In this document: piece by piece, positions 8,515 through 17,815 of the stretch | How positions within the stretch are numbered: the first letter of the stretch is position 1 | Layout of the letters: every line of letters starts with the position of its first letter | Origin: Lentisphaeria bacterium | Lineage (GTDB): Bacteria; Verrucomicrobiota; Lentisphaeria; Victivallales; Victivallaceae | Length of the DNA: 64,000 bases | Direction of reading: 5' to 3' | Assembly: GCA_022009855.1 (NCBI GenBank) | Contig: CP091727.1 | Coordinates: 5,019,233-5,083,232, forward strand | Notes under the pieces: model-generated | Database searches by the model: none | Told to the model about the DNA's origin: nothing | Seen by the model: only the letters and a program-made list of their open reading frames with translations | Program-made: the position numbers and the translations under genes

Positions 8515-11500
8515 GTGTGGAAAGGTATTTTGTTCACCGCGGCAAAGATCAAAGCCACACATGGCAAAGGTGCGGATTTTTATCGGCAGCACCTTGCCAA
8601 CAATGACTATTACAGCGAGCACGACAGAGTCGAAGGACACTGGCGGGGCAGTCTTGCGTCCGCATTCGGACTTGAAAACGAATCGGTCGCACAGGATGTT
8701 TTTTCGCTGTTTCAGCAGAATCTGAATCCATCCACGAAACAGAAACTGACTCCCCGGAACAATCCGAATTCCGTCCGTTTTTATGATTTCCAATGCTCGG
8801 CGCAGAAGTCCGTTTCAGTGATGTCATTGTTCGATTCGCGTCTGGTCGAGGCGCACCGGAAAGCGGTTGAAATCGGGATGCGGGAGCTGGAACGGTTTGC
8901 CGCAGTCCGCATCCGTAAAGGCGACAATTTCGCGACGAAAAACTTTGCCTATACAGGCAAGATCGTGTATGCACAGTATCACCATGACACGAGCCGTCTG
9001 CTTGATCCGCAGCTTCACACGCACAATGTGATCGTGAATGTAACGCGGGATGTGGACGGTTCCTTCAAAGCTCTTGACGCCTCGGAAATGTATCGTGCGA
9101 TCCGGTATGCAGGGAAATCCTACCAGAATGCCTTGGCACAGGAGTGTATCCGTCTCGGTTATGACATCGAAATGAAGCGGTCCGACAAGGGCGAGATTAC
9201 CGGATTCGAGATCAAAGGCATTTCGGAAGATGTCCTGAAACGCTGTTCGCGCCGCCGGGAACAGATTGATAAGGAGATCGAGAAATTCGTGGCAACGAAG
9301 GGACGGCAGCCGACGCCTGATGAGGTCAAGCTCATGACTCTGCTGACGCGCGGACGCAAGATGCTGGAAAAGACGACAGATCAGGTAACAGCGTTCAAGA
9401 TGTCACTGTTCACCGAGGAGGAACGGAGCAATTTCCGAAGCATGGCGAGCGAGGCGGAACAGTTGAGTTTTCTGATGCCGCCGCGTCCGGGACGCGAGAC
9501 TCCGGAACAGCAGATTCGGAAGGTTGTCGAGCAGTTGTTCGAGCGGAACGGCGTATTGCGCTGGGATGCGATTCTTGCCGAGGTTCAGAATCAGAATCTC
9601 GGAGAAACCGATCTGGAAACCTTCCATGCTGCGATTGAGAAAATTCCCGGTCTGGTGAATCTCGGCAAACCTGCCGTGAATCCGTATTTTACGACGGAGG
9701 AAAATATCGAACGGGAAAATTACTGCATCGACATCGTGAATCAGACCAAAGGCGTCTGCAACGATTTCGCGAGCGACTACATACCATTCAGCGAGGCGGC
9801 GGATACCTTCGATCATTCAGCGCAAATTGAGGTGATCAATCAAATTGTGCAGTCGAAAGATCCGTTCGCGGTCTTTCGCGGCGTTGCCGGAGCGGGCAAG
9901 ACTTCCACCTTGCAGGAACTCTGCAAATGCCTCAAAAAAGGCGGCGTGAACAATATCCATGTGGTTGCTCCGACCAATTCGGCGGTGGATGTGCTGCGCA
10001 GCGAAAATTTTGAATTGGCACAGACGGTGGCAATGTTTTTGCAGAACAAGGACAAGCTGCCGCCGAAGGGCTCATATCTGATCATTGATGAATCCGGTTT
10101 GAACTCGCTCAGGCAGGGAACGGAGATGATGAAACTTGCGATGGAGAACGAATACCGGGTGCTGTTTGTCGGCGATGAGCGCCAGCATTCCTCGGTGGAA
10201 GCGGGCGATTTCTTCCGTCTGCTGGAGGATCATTCCAACATCACGAAGACCTGCCTTTCGCAGATTCGCCGTCAGCAGGTGCAGGAATACCGGAGGGGGA
10301 TTGAGCTGATCTCGGCGGGAAGCGCCCTGGATGGCTTCGAGCATCTGGATGAGCATGGTTACATTCATGAGGACAAGGCGGATTATCTGGAACGAGCTGC
10401 CGAGGATTTTGTGAAGCTGACCGACGGCGGCAGACGCCCGCTGGACTGCATCGCGGTTTCGCCGACCAACAAGGAGTGCGATCTCTTGACAGATATGATC
10501 CGGCAGAAAATGAAAGCTGCCGGTCGGATCGTGAACGATGAGGCCAATCCGGTGGAATCGTTCCGTTCCTGGGGCTGGACCAAGCCGCAGCTTGGCAACA
10601 TCGAAAATTATCAGGTCGGCATGAAGATTTTCTTCAATACGAAAGTCAAGGATGTCGCCAAACCGGGCGAAATGGCGGAGGTCTTGAAAATCGAGGAAGG
10701 CAAGCTCGTTTTGAGCAACGGCAAAACGGTGAAGCCGTCAGCAATCCGCAACAGTATTGATGCCGGAAACACCGTTTCCCTGCCGGTCGGAAGAGGTGAT
10801 ATTGTTCGTTTTACGGTGAATCTGCGGACGCCGGAATACAAGATCAACAACGGCAGTCTGGCGATTGCGACGGGCAACCGGAACGAATATCTTCTGCTGG
10901 ATTCCAACCGGCGGGAGTTGACCACGATCCGGCTGCCGGAGAGTTTCTGGGGGCTGAAATACGGCTGGGTGATGACTTCCCATGCATCGCAGGGAATGAC
11001 CTCGAAAAACGTGGTTGTCGCGGCGGAAAAGATGTCGAAACAGGCGTTTTATGTCGGTTGCTCGCGCGGGAAGTTCAACCTTGCCTTGCATGTACCGGAA
11101 AAGGAGTATTTCAAAAAGAAACTGATGGCGATCCGGACAGAACGTCTTTCCGTTCATGACCTGCTTGCCTCGGGAGAAATTACGAAGATCCCGGTTCGGA
11201 AATCCGCAGAACAGATCACGCAGGAGTGTCGTCCCGACCCGCATCAGCTGGTGCGGAAATGCTGGCAGGACAAACTCCGGGATGTCCTGCACAAAATCAC
11301 AAAGAGAACCAGGGCGGCGCTTTCAAAGATGCTGTTGCTGAACGGTTCCTATCAGAATCGCCAGGCAATCGCCCGGCAGGAAGAAGAGGATTTGCAGAAG
11401 CGGGAGGCTTCGGCAGTCGTGCCGGAAAAGTCCGGTGTTCAAACGGAAGAAATCAACCCGAAAACAGATGCCGAATTACGCGAACTGGAAGAATTCGAGC

Positions 11501-11607
11501 GTCAATTCTATCAAAAATATGGAACGGAGGTCAACAATGAAAACAGAGAGCAGGAACGAACGGAACGGCGGCGGAGTAAGCCCGGACATGGAATGGGATT
11601 CGATTGA
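8515..11607 (+). CDS. MobF relaxase-helicase (TrwC/TraI-like)
   Basis: 1030 residues, uninterrupted. N-terminal TrwC relaxase domain (about 1-300): candidate catalytic tyrosines Y23, Y32 and Y33 in DFYRQHLANNDYY and the metal-binding histidines in YHHDTSRLLDPQLHTHN (about 155-171). Helicase domain (about 430-850): Walker A FRGVAGAGKTSTLQE near 455, Walker B YLIIDESGLN near 521, later motif WVMTSHASQGMTSKNVVV near 825. It nicks oriT, stays covalently bound to the 5' end and unwinds the strand for the T4SS. The GTG at 8515 is the most upstream in-frame start; a TTG at 8529, after GGAAAGG, is an alternative. Adjacent oriT-like region supports the role. Confidence 0.93.
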   Translation: MWKGILFTAAKIKATHGKGADFYRQHLANNDYYSEHDRVEGHWRGSLASAFGLENESVAQDVFSLFQQNLNPSTKQKLTPRNNPNSVRFYDFQCSAQKSVSVMSLFDSRLVEAHRKAVEIGMRELERFAAVRIRKGDNFATKNFAYTGKIVYAQYHHDTSRLLDPQLHTHNVIVNVTRDVDGSFKALDASEMYRAIRYAGKSYQNALAQECIRLGYDIEMKRSDKGEITGFEIKGISEDVLKRCSRRREQIDKEIEKFVATKGRQPTPDEVKLMTLLTRGRKMLEKTTDQVTAFKMSLFTEEERSNFRSMASEAEQLSFLMPPRPGRETPEQQIRKVVEQLFERNGVLRWDAILAEVQNQNLGETDLETFHAAIEKIPGLVNLGKPAVNPYFTTEENIERENYCIDIVNQTKGVCNDFASDYIPFSEAADTFDHSAQIEVINQIVQSKDPFAVFRGVAGAGKTSTLQELCKCLKKGGVNNIHVVAPTNSAVDVLRSENFELAQTVAMFLQNKDKLPPKGSYLIIDESGLNSLRQGTEMMKLAMENEYRVLFVGDERQHSSVEAGDFFRLLEDHSNITKTCLSQIRRQQVQEYRRGIELISAGSALDGFEHLDEHGYIHEDKADYLERAAEDFVKLTDGGRRPLDCIAVSPTNKECDLLTDMIRQKMKAAGRIVNDEANPVESFRSWGWTKPQLGNIENYQVGMKIFFNTKVKDVAKPGEMAEVLKIEEGKLVLSNGKTVKPSAIRNSIDAGNTVSLPVGRGDIVRFTVNLRTPEYKINNGSLAIATGNRNEYLLLDSNRRELTTIRLPESFWGLKYGWVMTSHASQGMTSKNVVVAAEKMSKQAFYVGCSRGKFNLALHVPEKEYFKKKLMAIRTERLSVHDLLASGEITKIPVRKSAEQITQECRPDPHQLVRKCWQDKLRDVLHKITKRTRAALSKMLLLNGSYQNRQAIARQEEEDLQKREASAVVPEKSGVQTEEINPKTDAELRELEEFERQFYQKYGTEVNNENREQERTERRRSKPGHGMGFD

Positions 11608-11896
11608 CAGGGAATTGGATTTGAGCGTCTGCTGGCAGAGGAGCGCCCATGTCCTGCCGCGTCTGCGGGTCGTGACGGAGCTGGAGGAATTTCTGATCCC
11701 GTGGGTGCATGTGGCGCTGGTGAAATCCGACCGCTCTTTCCGGGTGATCGAGATTCATACTTCGCTTGGAGTCTCGTTCACAATCGCGGCGGCAGCTCCG
11801 CAGAAACAACTCTACGGCATGTTGCAGCTTGAGCGTGTCCGGTGTATTTATCCGGTCGAAGGCGTAAATGTAAAAGCATCGGTAAATCAAGAATGA
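11537..11896 (+). CDS. Unknown 119-residue protein overlapping relaxase end
   Basis: ATG at 11537 with GGAGG at 11526-11530, overlapping the last 71 bp of the relaxase gene in another frame, so it is probably translated from the same transcript. The sequence (VCWQRSAHVLPRLRVV, then FTIAAAAPQKQLYGM) has no motif I recognise. No signal peptide or membrane segment. The strong ribosome binding site is the main support. Confidence 0.65.
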   Translation: MKTESRNERNGGGVSPDMEWDSIDRELDLSVCWQRSAHVLPRLRVVTELEEFLIPWVHVALVKSDRSFRVIEIHTSLGVSFTIAAAAPQKQLYGMLQLERVRCIYPVEGVNVKASVNQE

Positions 11897-11956
11897 TAGT
11901 TGCTTTTTCAAGTTATTATGCACTTATATCAACCGTTATATTTCTGCGAATGTCGG

Positions 11957-12181
11957 AATGAGGAAAAGCCATCGAAGAATTTATCAGGGGACTGCAGGGG
12001 AATTTGTCGGTTTTGCAAGGCTTTTCTCCCAGCAATATCAAATATATGCGACAGTCTTTTGGGGAAGAGGGAAGGAATTTCAGGGCGATAATATCCTTAC
12101 CATAAAAGGAAGCCTTGGGGTAGATAAATCCTTGGTAAAAACAGGATTCGATCAATTCGCCAATTGCCGATTGGCGAATTG
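11957..12181 (+). pseudogene. Remnant of a YhcG/DUF1016-type nuclease gene
   Basis: The plus strand reads AIEEFIRGLQGNLSVLQ then GFSPSNIKYMRQSFGEE before stop codons and frame changes. The GF-S-x-N-I/L-K-Y-M-R-Q segment is very characteristic of the DUF1016 N-terminal domain of PDDEXK nucleases of the YhcG family. The rest of that protein is not present. Probably a relic of cargo; identification rests on one short motif. Confidence 0.45.
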
Positions 12182-12702
12182 ACCGCCGCAGATATGAATG
12201 CTTTTGGGGGGATTGGATTTATCCATCATATTCAGATATTTCCGTTCTGCCGGACACAATTCGTTGATTAACTCTTCCTTCTTCGTTCGCTTTCAAGCTC
12301 TTGTTGCGATTGAGGAAAGACATAGTAAATTCAAATCGGGCATATATAGCTTATGGAAAGCATACCAAGAATCGTCACAGGCATTTTAATAGCACTAATT
12401 GATTTTTATATAAGATACAATATAGATACTTACAGGAAAAAAGGAGATAATCCTGAATCGGAAAGAGTATCCGAAATATTTGAACCGGGAGAAGACTCAA
12501 TCCCAGCTGCAGAGTATATTTTCAAAATCAGAGTCAAGATTCAACATGAGCGCAAGATTGCTTGCGCCGCCGTTTCACTTCGGAACGTCAGTTGATGGGC
12601 TCAATATTTCAGAAAAATCGGATACATCTCTTTTCTCTGCTTGACTTTACAGCATAACGATATTACATTTCTTCGAAAATATCAAGCGGGAGACAATCGG
12701 CA
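12182..12702. other. Stretch without a supported gene
   Basis: AT-rich sequence with only short open frames (for example 12353-12595) lacking good ribosome binding sites or recognisable domains. Probably decayed cargo between the relaxase segment and the ParB-like gene. Confidence 0.4.
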
Positions 12703-13569
12703 ATGGCGAAAATTCAAAAGAAATTAGAACAACATCCGGTAGCGAAGCTGTTTCCCGCTCCCGATGCCGCCGCATTGGATGCCTTGCGAAAGCGCATCTT
12801 TCACGCCGAAAAGCTAAAATATCCGGTCGTCCTCTTCGAAGGCAAGGTCATTGAGCATTGGCCCGAATATTGCGCGTGTCTGGAATTCGACCTGCCGTCG
12901 TTGGACACGAATAAACTGCAATCCGAAGACCGTTTGAGGAAAGACTACGAAGCGGAAGTCCGCAAAATCAAGGTCGGCTACAAAGATAAGCGGCAAATTC
13001 TGAATCATGACATGCACCTGCGTTTGTCATTGACCGATACGGATGAAGAGAAAGCGCAACGCCAAGAAGAGTTGGCAACCAAACGCCGGAACATCACCGA
13101 ATTGCAAAACGTCCGGCTCGAACAACTCCGATTGCGATACGAGAAAAAGCGAGCAACGCTCCTGAAAGCCAATGCGAAGATCATCCGCACCCTCCGCAAA
13201 GCCTGTCAAGCGGAAGTCGCCGACCACTCATTGGAAGAGAAAGCCCAATACCTCGTCTACATGCGTTGGAATTACGAGCTCGGCAAACTGACCTTACAGG
13301 CTGCATGGGATAAAATCCAGCGATTCGATGAAAAGGCAAAAATCTACACCCTGAAATCCGGCAGGCAGGTCTTGGCCGAAACCGAGGTCATTACCGTTAC
13401 ACACACCACCGAAATTGCCAAGGCCACGACCAATGCAATTAACCGGAAAAAGTTCTGCTCCGGCCAGAAAGTATTAAGGCCGGATTCCTATATCCCGCGC
13501 GTATTTGACCGAGTGGGAGCAAAGTTTATGGAAAAGATAAAATATTTAAAAACGTTAAAAAGCGAATAG
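12703..13569 (+). CDS. ParB-like N-terminal domain protein
   Basis: 288 residues. The N-terminus (about 9-60) follows the ParB/Srx-like pattern: HPVAKLFPAPDAAALDAL, then KYPVVLFEGKVIEHWPEYCA, corresponding to the family's HP-A-LFP ... PIVL-EG-I-DG-NRY-AC. The usual DGRNR is replaced by EHWPE, so the nucleotide-binding loop may be altered. Residues 90-190 are highly charged and helical, probably coiled coil (KRRNITELQNVRLEQLRL). The tail LRPDSYIPRVFDR is unassigned. A start at 12703 is preceded by CAATCGGCA, a weak site. Could act in partition or regulation; function is inferred from one domain only. Confidence 0.55.
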   Translation: MAKIQKKLEQHPVAKLFPAPDAAALDALRKRIFHAEKLKYPVVLFEGKVIEHWPEYCACLEFDLPSLDTNKLQSEDRLRKDYEAEVRKIKVGYKDKRQILNHDMHLRLSLTDTDEEKAQRQEELATKRRNITELQNVRLEQLRLRYEKKRATLLKANAKIIRTLRKACQAEVADHSLEEKAQYLVYMRWNYELGKLTLQAAWDKIQRFDEKAKIYTLKSGRQVLAETEVITVTHTTEIAKATTNAINRKKFCSGQKVLRPDSYIPRVFDRVGAKFMEKIKYLKTLKSE

Positions 13570-13783
13570 AAAGTTTGTTTTTTATACATATTGAGATTAA
13601 TGTTATGAGTGTACCGAATTCTATATAGTTGGAGCTTGCGAGAAATGCTTGATGATACTAAAATATTATATTCAACCAATACTTATCTATCTTATCTTAT
13701 AGCGAAGATGTATTTTGCGCAAAAGTTTTTTGTTTGGTGTTCGCCGATATTTGACCCACGTTCAGTAGGGACGTGTCATCCCT
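13570..13783. other. AT-rich upstream region of the cargo cassette
   Basis: Low-GC spacer with several TATAAT-like hexamers (around 13660-13700). It marks a change in base composition that continues to about 15040 and probably holds the promoter of the two genes that follow. Confidence 0.4.
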
Positions 13784-14155
13784 ATGCTCAAATACCTCCA
13801 AGCTCGTCTCCTCTATATATTTATTCCGATTTGCGTCGTGCTATTTCTGGAAATGATACACATTGTTCAAAAAATCGAACAAAATAGAACCGGATTAACT
13901 ACTGCCGCAAATATTTACCTAGGAAAAAAACAAATATCTGTCGCAGAATATAACATAATTTTATCTATAATAGAAAAAGCACCCATTTCTGATTTTCGGC
14001 CATTGGTTTACTTAATTCCATTAAGTGACAACATTCGAGGACGGCTTGAAGAGGTTCCTGTTGACGAAAGAGCCAATCCATCAGGGGTTGAATATCGACT
14101 TCAAGATTTATCTATAGATGAATTTGACGCTATCGAATTTGGAGATATACGATAA
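13784..14155 (+). CDS. Membrane-anchored unknown protein of a two-gene AT-rich cassette
   Basis: 123 residues. Residues about 8-28 (LLYIFIPICVVLFLEMIHIV) form one membrane segment near the N-terminus; the rest is soluble and acidic at the end (LSIDEFDAIEFGDIR). No family recognised. Its stop TAA shares bases with the ATG of the next gene (TAATG), so the two are translationally coupled. Base composition is clearly more AT-rich than neighbouring transfer genes, suggesting recent acquisition as cargo. Confidence 0.6.
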   Translation: MLKYLQARLLYIFIPICVVLFLEMIHIVQKIEQNRTGLTTAANIYLGKKQISVAEYNIILSIIEKAPISDFRPLVYLIPLSDNIRGRLEEVPVDERANPSGVEYRLQDLSIDEFDAIEFGDIR

Positions 14156-15036
14156 TGACTACAACTTTAAAATTTAGTGATGCTGTTATTGCCGCAGGAA
14201 CAATTCTTAATTTCTTGCAATGCCAGAGAAATAAAATAAAGGATTGCAACGGTCGAGAAATTTGCCAAAATCCCAATTGCCTTGCATTAATTGATATGAT
14301 AAGAGCAACAAAAGGTTGGAATATTCTCAAACTAGATGATGCTCAAAGATTAGATTATGAAAAATATCTACGTAATTGGCTATTGCAATCAGCCAATCAA
14401 ACAAACAATATAGATGTCGCAGATGAATCAGAATTGATAAGAAGAAGTTATCAAGTCCCTCAAGTAGAATTAGCGGATTGGAACATTGTAGAGAATTACA
14501 TGAATTTAGAATATTCTTCTATATTTCCAATTGCAACTATAAGAAATCTTTGTCATAAATCTAATAATATTTTCCAAATATCAATAGACAAAAAAACAGA
14601 AGTAAAGCATTTCTTATTATTGACTGAATATGAAAGCAAAGGTAAGCAGGGAATGATGATAATTCATCTGCTAAATTCAAACCCAAAGAAAAAGCATGAC
14701 TTAGTTAGTTTTCCTTTCTTTCTCCAAGCATCAAGGGAAATGATTGATAGTACTAATGCGGTAAGAGCATTTTTGAACTTTTTGGATTTATTTGGAATAG
14801 CAATACAAATCAGAGGAAACACTTTAAATCGTAAATTTTGGTTTAGCTATTCTGCCCCAACAAAAAGTATAGGAAAAGATATTCAAAAAATATTCTCTTT
14901 TAACTGTCCGAAAGATACAAATTTTTTTATTAATATGATGACAAAACAAACGCTTGATACGCTCAATATATCTTTCTTGTATGCAGTTAATACAACAAAA
15001 TATATGCAATATCTACATACGAGTAATCTCATTTGA
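14155..15036 (+). CDS. Unknown 293-residue cytosolic protein, partner of the membrane protein
   Basis: Starts at the ATG inside TAATG at 14153-14157. Contains a CNGREICQNPNCLALIDMI segment with three cysteines (possible metal site), a middle domain with HFLLLTEYESKGKQGMMII and a C-terminal KFWFSYSAPTKSIGKDIQK part. No catalytic motif recognised. The pair, one membrane protein coupled to one larger soluble protein in an AT-rich island on a mobile element, has the look of defence or toxin-antitoxin cargo, but that is only inference from context. The frame is intact, unlike most long genes here. Confidence 0.6.
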   Translation: MTTTLKFSDAVIAAGTILNFLQCQRNKIKDCNGREICQNPNCLALIDMIRATKGWNILKLDDAQRLDYEKYLRNWLLQSANQTNNIDVADESELIRRSYQVPQVELADWNIVENYMNLEYSSIFPIATIRNLCHKSNNIFQISIDKKTEVKHFLLLTEYESKGKQGMMIIHLLNSNPKKKHDLVSFPFFLQASREMIDSTNAVRAFLNFLDLFGIAIQIRGNTLNRKFWFSYSAPTKSIGKDIQKIFSFNCPKDTNFFINMMTKQTLDTLNISFLYAVNTTKYMQYLHTSNLI

Positions 15037-15059
15037 ATTTGGAGTGAACAGTGGGTGAA

Positions 15060-15864
15060 TCAGGGACGAAGACCGAGTAAAAACCTTCTTCCATTTTGGC
15101 CTTCGCCGTTGTAGAGGAGTTTGTAGGTCTGGAGCTGGTTCTTCTTCGTGGATTCGGGGGAGAACCAGTTCCATTTTGATTAGTTCAGTCAGGTGGATGT
15201 GGAGGCGGGGCTTGGTCCAGCCAGTGTGGTCCATCACTTCTTTTCGGGTGAAGGTCTTCCGGTTCATCTCCAATAGAAGTTGGAGGAGGTTCCGAGCGGG
15301 GAGTGAGAGGTCGTCGAGGGAGATTCCGAGAAGTTCGCTGGCGAGTTCGGTTGCTTGTTGGATATCCTCTCTCGAAACTTCGATGTAGTCAATGCCATTG
15401 TAGTTTTTCAGGGGCTTTTTCATTTGATTGAGGAAGGCTACGGCCTTGCACAAATTCAGGAATTTGTGCTGGTCTCTTCGGGCTTGGAGACGGTCGTCTT
15501 CGTAGAAAAGTTCTTCGGCATAGGGATTGACCACAGCGTATGGTTCCAACAAGCGTTGGAAGGAGTGATGCTTGCGAATGATTCCTTCTTTGTTGGATTG
15601 GTCTTTCAGGCCCTCCAATGTGTGGGATTTGTGCTGCATCGCCAATATCCTGCGGGTTTGTTCGCGGGATTCGTCCACACCCAGTATGAAAAGCGGGACT
15701 TCGTTTCCGGGTTTCAGGATTGATGGTCGTCTGGAAGATGCTGCATCCCCTTCAACGTAGCGGGATTGATCTTGGCCGCCAGAAACGATCCTTCTCAACC
15801 ATATCGAACTTTGATTCCTTATGATGGATGGAGTTCGCGAAATACTCTCGGCAGATTGTGACAA
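15060..15864 (-). pseudogene. C-terminal half of a CHC2-primase/helicase-type protein
   Basis: The readable part matches the C-terminal region of plasmid or transposon primase/helicase proteins: LFILGVDESREQTRRILA, then RKHHSFQRLLEPYAVVNPYA, then FTRKEVMDHTGWTKPRLH, a winged-helix end. After one frame change near 15118-15128 it ends as LLYNGEGQNGRRFLLGLRP with a stop at 15060-15062, clear of the convergent gene. The zinc finger, Toprim and RecA-like parts expected upstream are absent: the frame opens inside the terminator at 15862-15906. Probably a relic cut by a rearrangement. Confidence 0.55.
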
Positions 15865-15906
15865 AAAGTAAAAAATCCCGGCTAAGAGGTGTGTTCCATA
15901 GCCGGG
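15862..15906 (-). terminator. Rho-independent terminator of the minus-strand block
   Basis: Stem CCCGGCTA (15877-15884) with TAGCCGGG (15899-15906), loop 14 nt; on the minus strand it is followed by ATTTTTTACTTTTT. It sits just after the stop of the gene at 15920-16354 and closes the whole minus-strand block. Confidence 0.88.
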
Positions 15907-15919
15907 GGATGGTAACGCT

Positions 15920-16354
15920 TCAGGCGGCAGCCGGAGTCGGATCGTCCGGATGGAGATACGGTCCGGCGAAAGTTCCGGCTTCCTTGTTCTTCATGCCTTT
16001 GTAGATCATGCGCTTGATCTGCTCATTGCGGAGATTCTTGAAGGTTTCGCGCTTGACACCGCGCAGAAATCCTTCCCGGACCAGTTCCAGAAAACGCTTT
16101 TTCTGTCCCCAGGAGGCAAGCGGATCGCCCTCTTTGGCGCGGATCTGGTCGATAATTTCCGAGGCACGGCCTTTGGTGAGATTCTTCCAGTCTTCCGCGG
16201 AGAAGCGTTTCCAGGAACCATTCTTGATTGCGTGACCAATCGCGCGGCGCTGGCTGTCGGTCGCCTTGGAGTCCGGATCGGCGATCGTGAACTTTTTGGA
16301 GGGATTAGCGTTGTTGGTGTTACGGACGTTGTTTCTGTTTTGTGTGTTGTTCAT
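15920..16354 (-). CDS. Protein with two W-LT-A modules
   Basis: 144 residues from ATG 16354 (GAAGGA ten bases upstream). After an Asn-rich leader (NTQNRNNVRNTNNAN) come two copies of the short module found across this element: the first ATDSQRRAIGHAIKNG then EDWKNLTKGRASEIID; the second SWGQKKRFLELVREGFL then ETFKNLRNEQIKRMIY, a weaker copy. C-terminus is Pro/Ala rich. No enzyme motif. Last gene of the minus block before the terminator at 15862-15906. Possible role as an adaptor or nucleic-acid-binding protein; inferred only. Confidence 0.65.
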   Translation of the reverse strand: MNNTQNRNNVRNTNNANPSKKFTIADPDSKATDSQRRAIGHAIKNGSWKRFSAEDWKNLTKGRASEIIDQIRAKEGDPLASWGQKKRFLELVREGFLRGVKRETFKNLRNEQIKRMIYKGMKNKEAGTFAGPYLHPDDPTPAAA

Positions 16355-16390
16355 CTTTTTGATTCCTTCTTTTTGTTGGTTTATTGGGGA

Positions 16391-16465
16391 ATTCGGTTCT
16401 TTCGCAAAGAAGCCGCGCGGCGGATGGAACTGCATCCGCCGATCAAGCGGCCGGAAGAACTGAAT
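16391..16465 (-). promoter_or_regulatory. Two-tier leader hairpin 1
   Basis: Outer arms ATTCGGTTCTT (16391-16401) and AAGAACTGAAT (16455-16465), one mismatch; inner arms GGCGGATG (16419-16426) and CATCCGCC (16433-16440). Lies 37 bases upstream of the start at 16354. Confidence 0.6.
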
Positions 16466-16503
16466 CTTGTTTTTAACTTGAAATGTTGTTCGATAACCAG
16501 ACT

Positions 16504-17247
16504 TTATACCGTCTGGCGCAATTCCCGGATAATTTGATACGGGCATTTTGCACAGTCGAGATTGCAGGGTTCCTGACCTCGCAGTTTACAAACGGATTGC
16601 AGAGCATCACGCTTGACCAGAATCGCGTCACTTTTCCTGATCCAGTATTCGCCGTTGTTCCAGGCTTTGCGCAACTCGGCGGAGGAGGAAAAATAATTGG
16701 TTTCCACACCGCAAAGTTGGCAACGGAAGGCATATTGCTCCATCTGTTTATTCCAGGAGCATGGACGCTTCAATACGGCGATATTTCCCATTGATTTGCA
16801 GGAACGGCACCAGAATGGCGTATCCGAATTATGGAACAGCGACAATTTCGTCGAATCGGGTTCATAGCGGGAAAGATTCTTATTGAGATAATCCGAGGCA
16901 TAGTATTGCAAAATCCCGCAGGCTTCGCCCATGATTTTCATCGCGGCAAGATCGCGTTCCAGTGTCTTGATCGTGCCGAAATGGAGCCGTTGCGTATGCC
17001 CGGACTCATCCAAATAACCATTGAGCCAAGCGTCGATGTAAATGCCTTCCGAACCGCCGTAATCGACAGAGAAGATACAATTAAACTCATAATTGGAAAT
17101 CGGCCGTTTATTTTTCTCCTCAAATTCACATGCGGAATCGTAGTCGATAATTCGGTCAAGTTCCTGCAAAGCGCCGGCATCGCGCGCCGTTTTCAAAATA
17201 CCGTTGAACAGGTCGATGGCACTGTCCCGTTTGATGTTTTCTTTCAT
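16504..17247 (-). CDS. Zinc-ribbon protein with Lar-like segment
   Basis: 247 residues, ATG 17247 with AGGAGG seven bases upstream. Residues 150-205 carry FWCRSCKSMGN then FRCQLCGVETNYFSSSAEL and KAWNNGEY, the C-x2-C ... C-x2-C ... A-x-AWN layout of Lar-type restriction-alleviation zinc ribbons. A second Cys cluster, CNLDCAKCPYQI, ends the protein. The N-terminal 140 residues are unassigned and may bind a partner. On mobile elements Lar-like proteins are linked to anti-restriction, but the family also contains many uncharacterised proteins, so function is tentative. Confidence 0.6.
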   Translation of the reverse strand: MKENIKRDSAIDLFNGILKTARDAGALQELDRIIDYDSACEFEEKNKRPISNYEFNCIFSVDYGGSEGIYIDAWLNGYLDESGHTQRLHFGTIKTLERDLAAMKIMGEACGILQYYASDYLNKNLSRYEPDSTKLSLFHNSDTPFWCRSCKSMGNIAVLKRPCSWNKQMEQYAFRCQLCGVETNYFSSSAELRKAWNNGEYWIRKSDAILVKRDALQSVCKLRGQEPCNLDCAKCPYQIIRELRQTV

Positions 17248-17282
17248 GATCAGACCTCCTGATATTTATCTGATTTTGAATT

Positions 17283-17330
17283 CAGAATATAAAACAGGAG
17301 CCATCAGAATTTTTTCATCCTGACGGCTCC
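17283..17330 (-). terminator. Probable terminator or hairpin after the 17378-17815 gene
   Basis: Stem GGAGCCATCAG (17297-17307) with CTGACGGCTCC (17320-17330), one mismatch; on the minus strand followed by TGTTTTATATT. A second perfect hairpin, GTCTAC-AACATG-GTAGAC, lies at 17339-17356. Confidence 0.6.
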
Positions 17331-17377
17331 AGGAACCAGTCTACAACATGGTAGACTCGGTAATACTTCTTGGAAGA

Positions 17378-17815
17378 TTACGGGCAGTTCAGTGCAGCAT
17401 AACATTTTTCCCGAAGCTCTTGGAGAAAATGTGCCATACTGACGATTTTTGACGGATATGCGGATACTGCGATTTCGCGCAGCAAATTCCGGAGATGGTC
17501 GTTTTCGGCAACATTTTTCTCCATGAAGGAAACCGCCTGTGCGGCGTAAGCCTTGTATTCCTGAAGCTGATCGACACATTCGGCATAATCGGACTGGCTT
17601 GCCGGATCAAGAAATTCCATTTTCTTGAATTTTGCCGTTTTGAGGAAGCATTCCCGCCCCTCTGGAACATTTTTGAACGGATAGATCCGAAGTTCCTGAT
17701 TTTCTTCCGTCCGGAAAACCGGCCGAAAACCGCTTTGAATCAGTTCATACATGCGGTCATAGTCTTTCGAGAGGATATAGCTCTGATTCATGATTGTGTG
17801 TTTTCTATCAGTCAT
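17378..17815 (-). CDS. Unknown 145-residue protein
   Basis: Starts MTDRKHTIMNQSYILSKD at 17815 (weak ribosome binding site; start overlaps the end of the gene upstream by eight bases, so coupling is likely). Contains YELIQSGFRPVFRTEENQE and a helical second half. No membrane segment, no recognised family. Confidence 0.55.
   Translation of the reverse strand: MTDRKHTIMNQSYILSKDYDRMYELIQSGFRPVFRTEENQELRIYPFKNVPEGRECFLKTAKFKKMEFLDPASQSDYAECVDQLQEYKAYAAQAVSFMEKNVAENDHLRNLLREIAVSAYPSKIVSMAHFLQELREKCYAALNCP

Noticed and set aside
11900..12091. Short plus-strand frame as an intact gene
   Set aside because: Frame reads differently from the DUF1016-like remnant and lacks a ribosome binding site.
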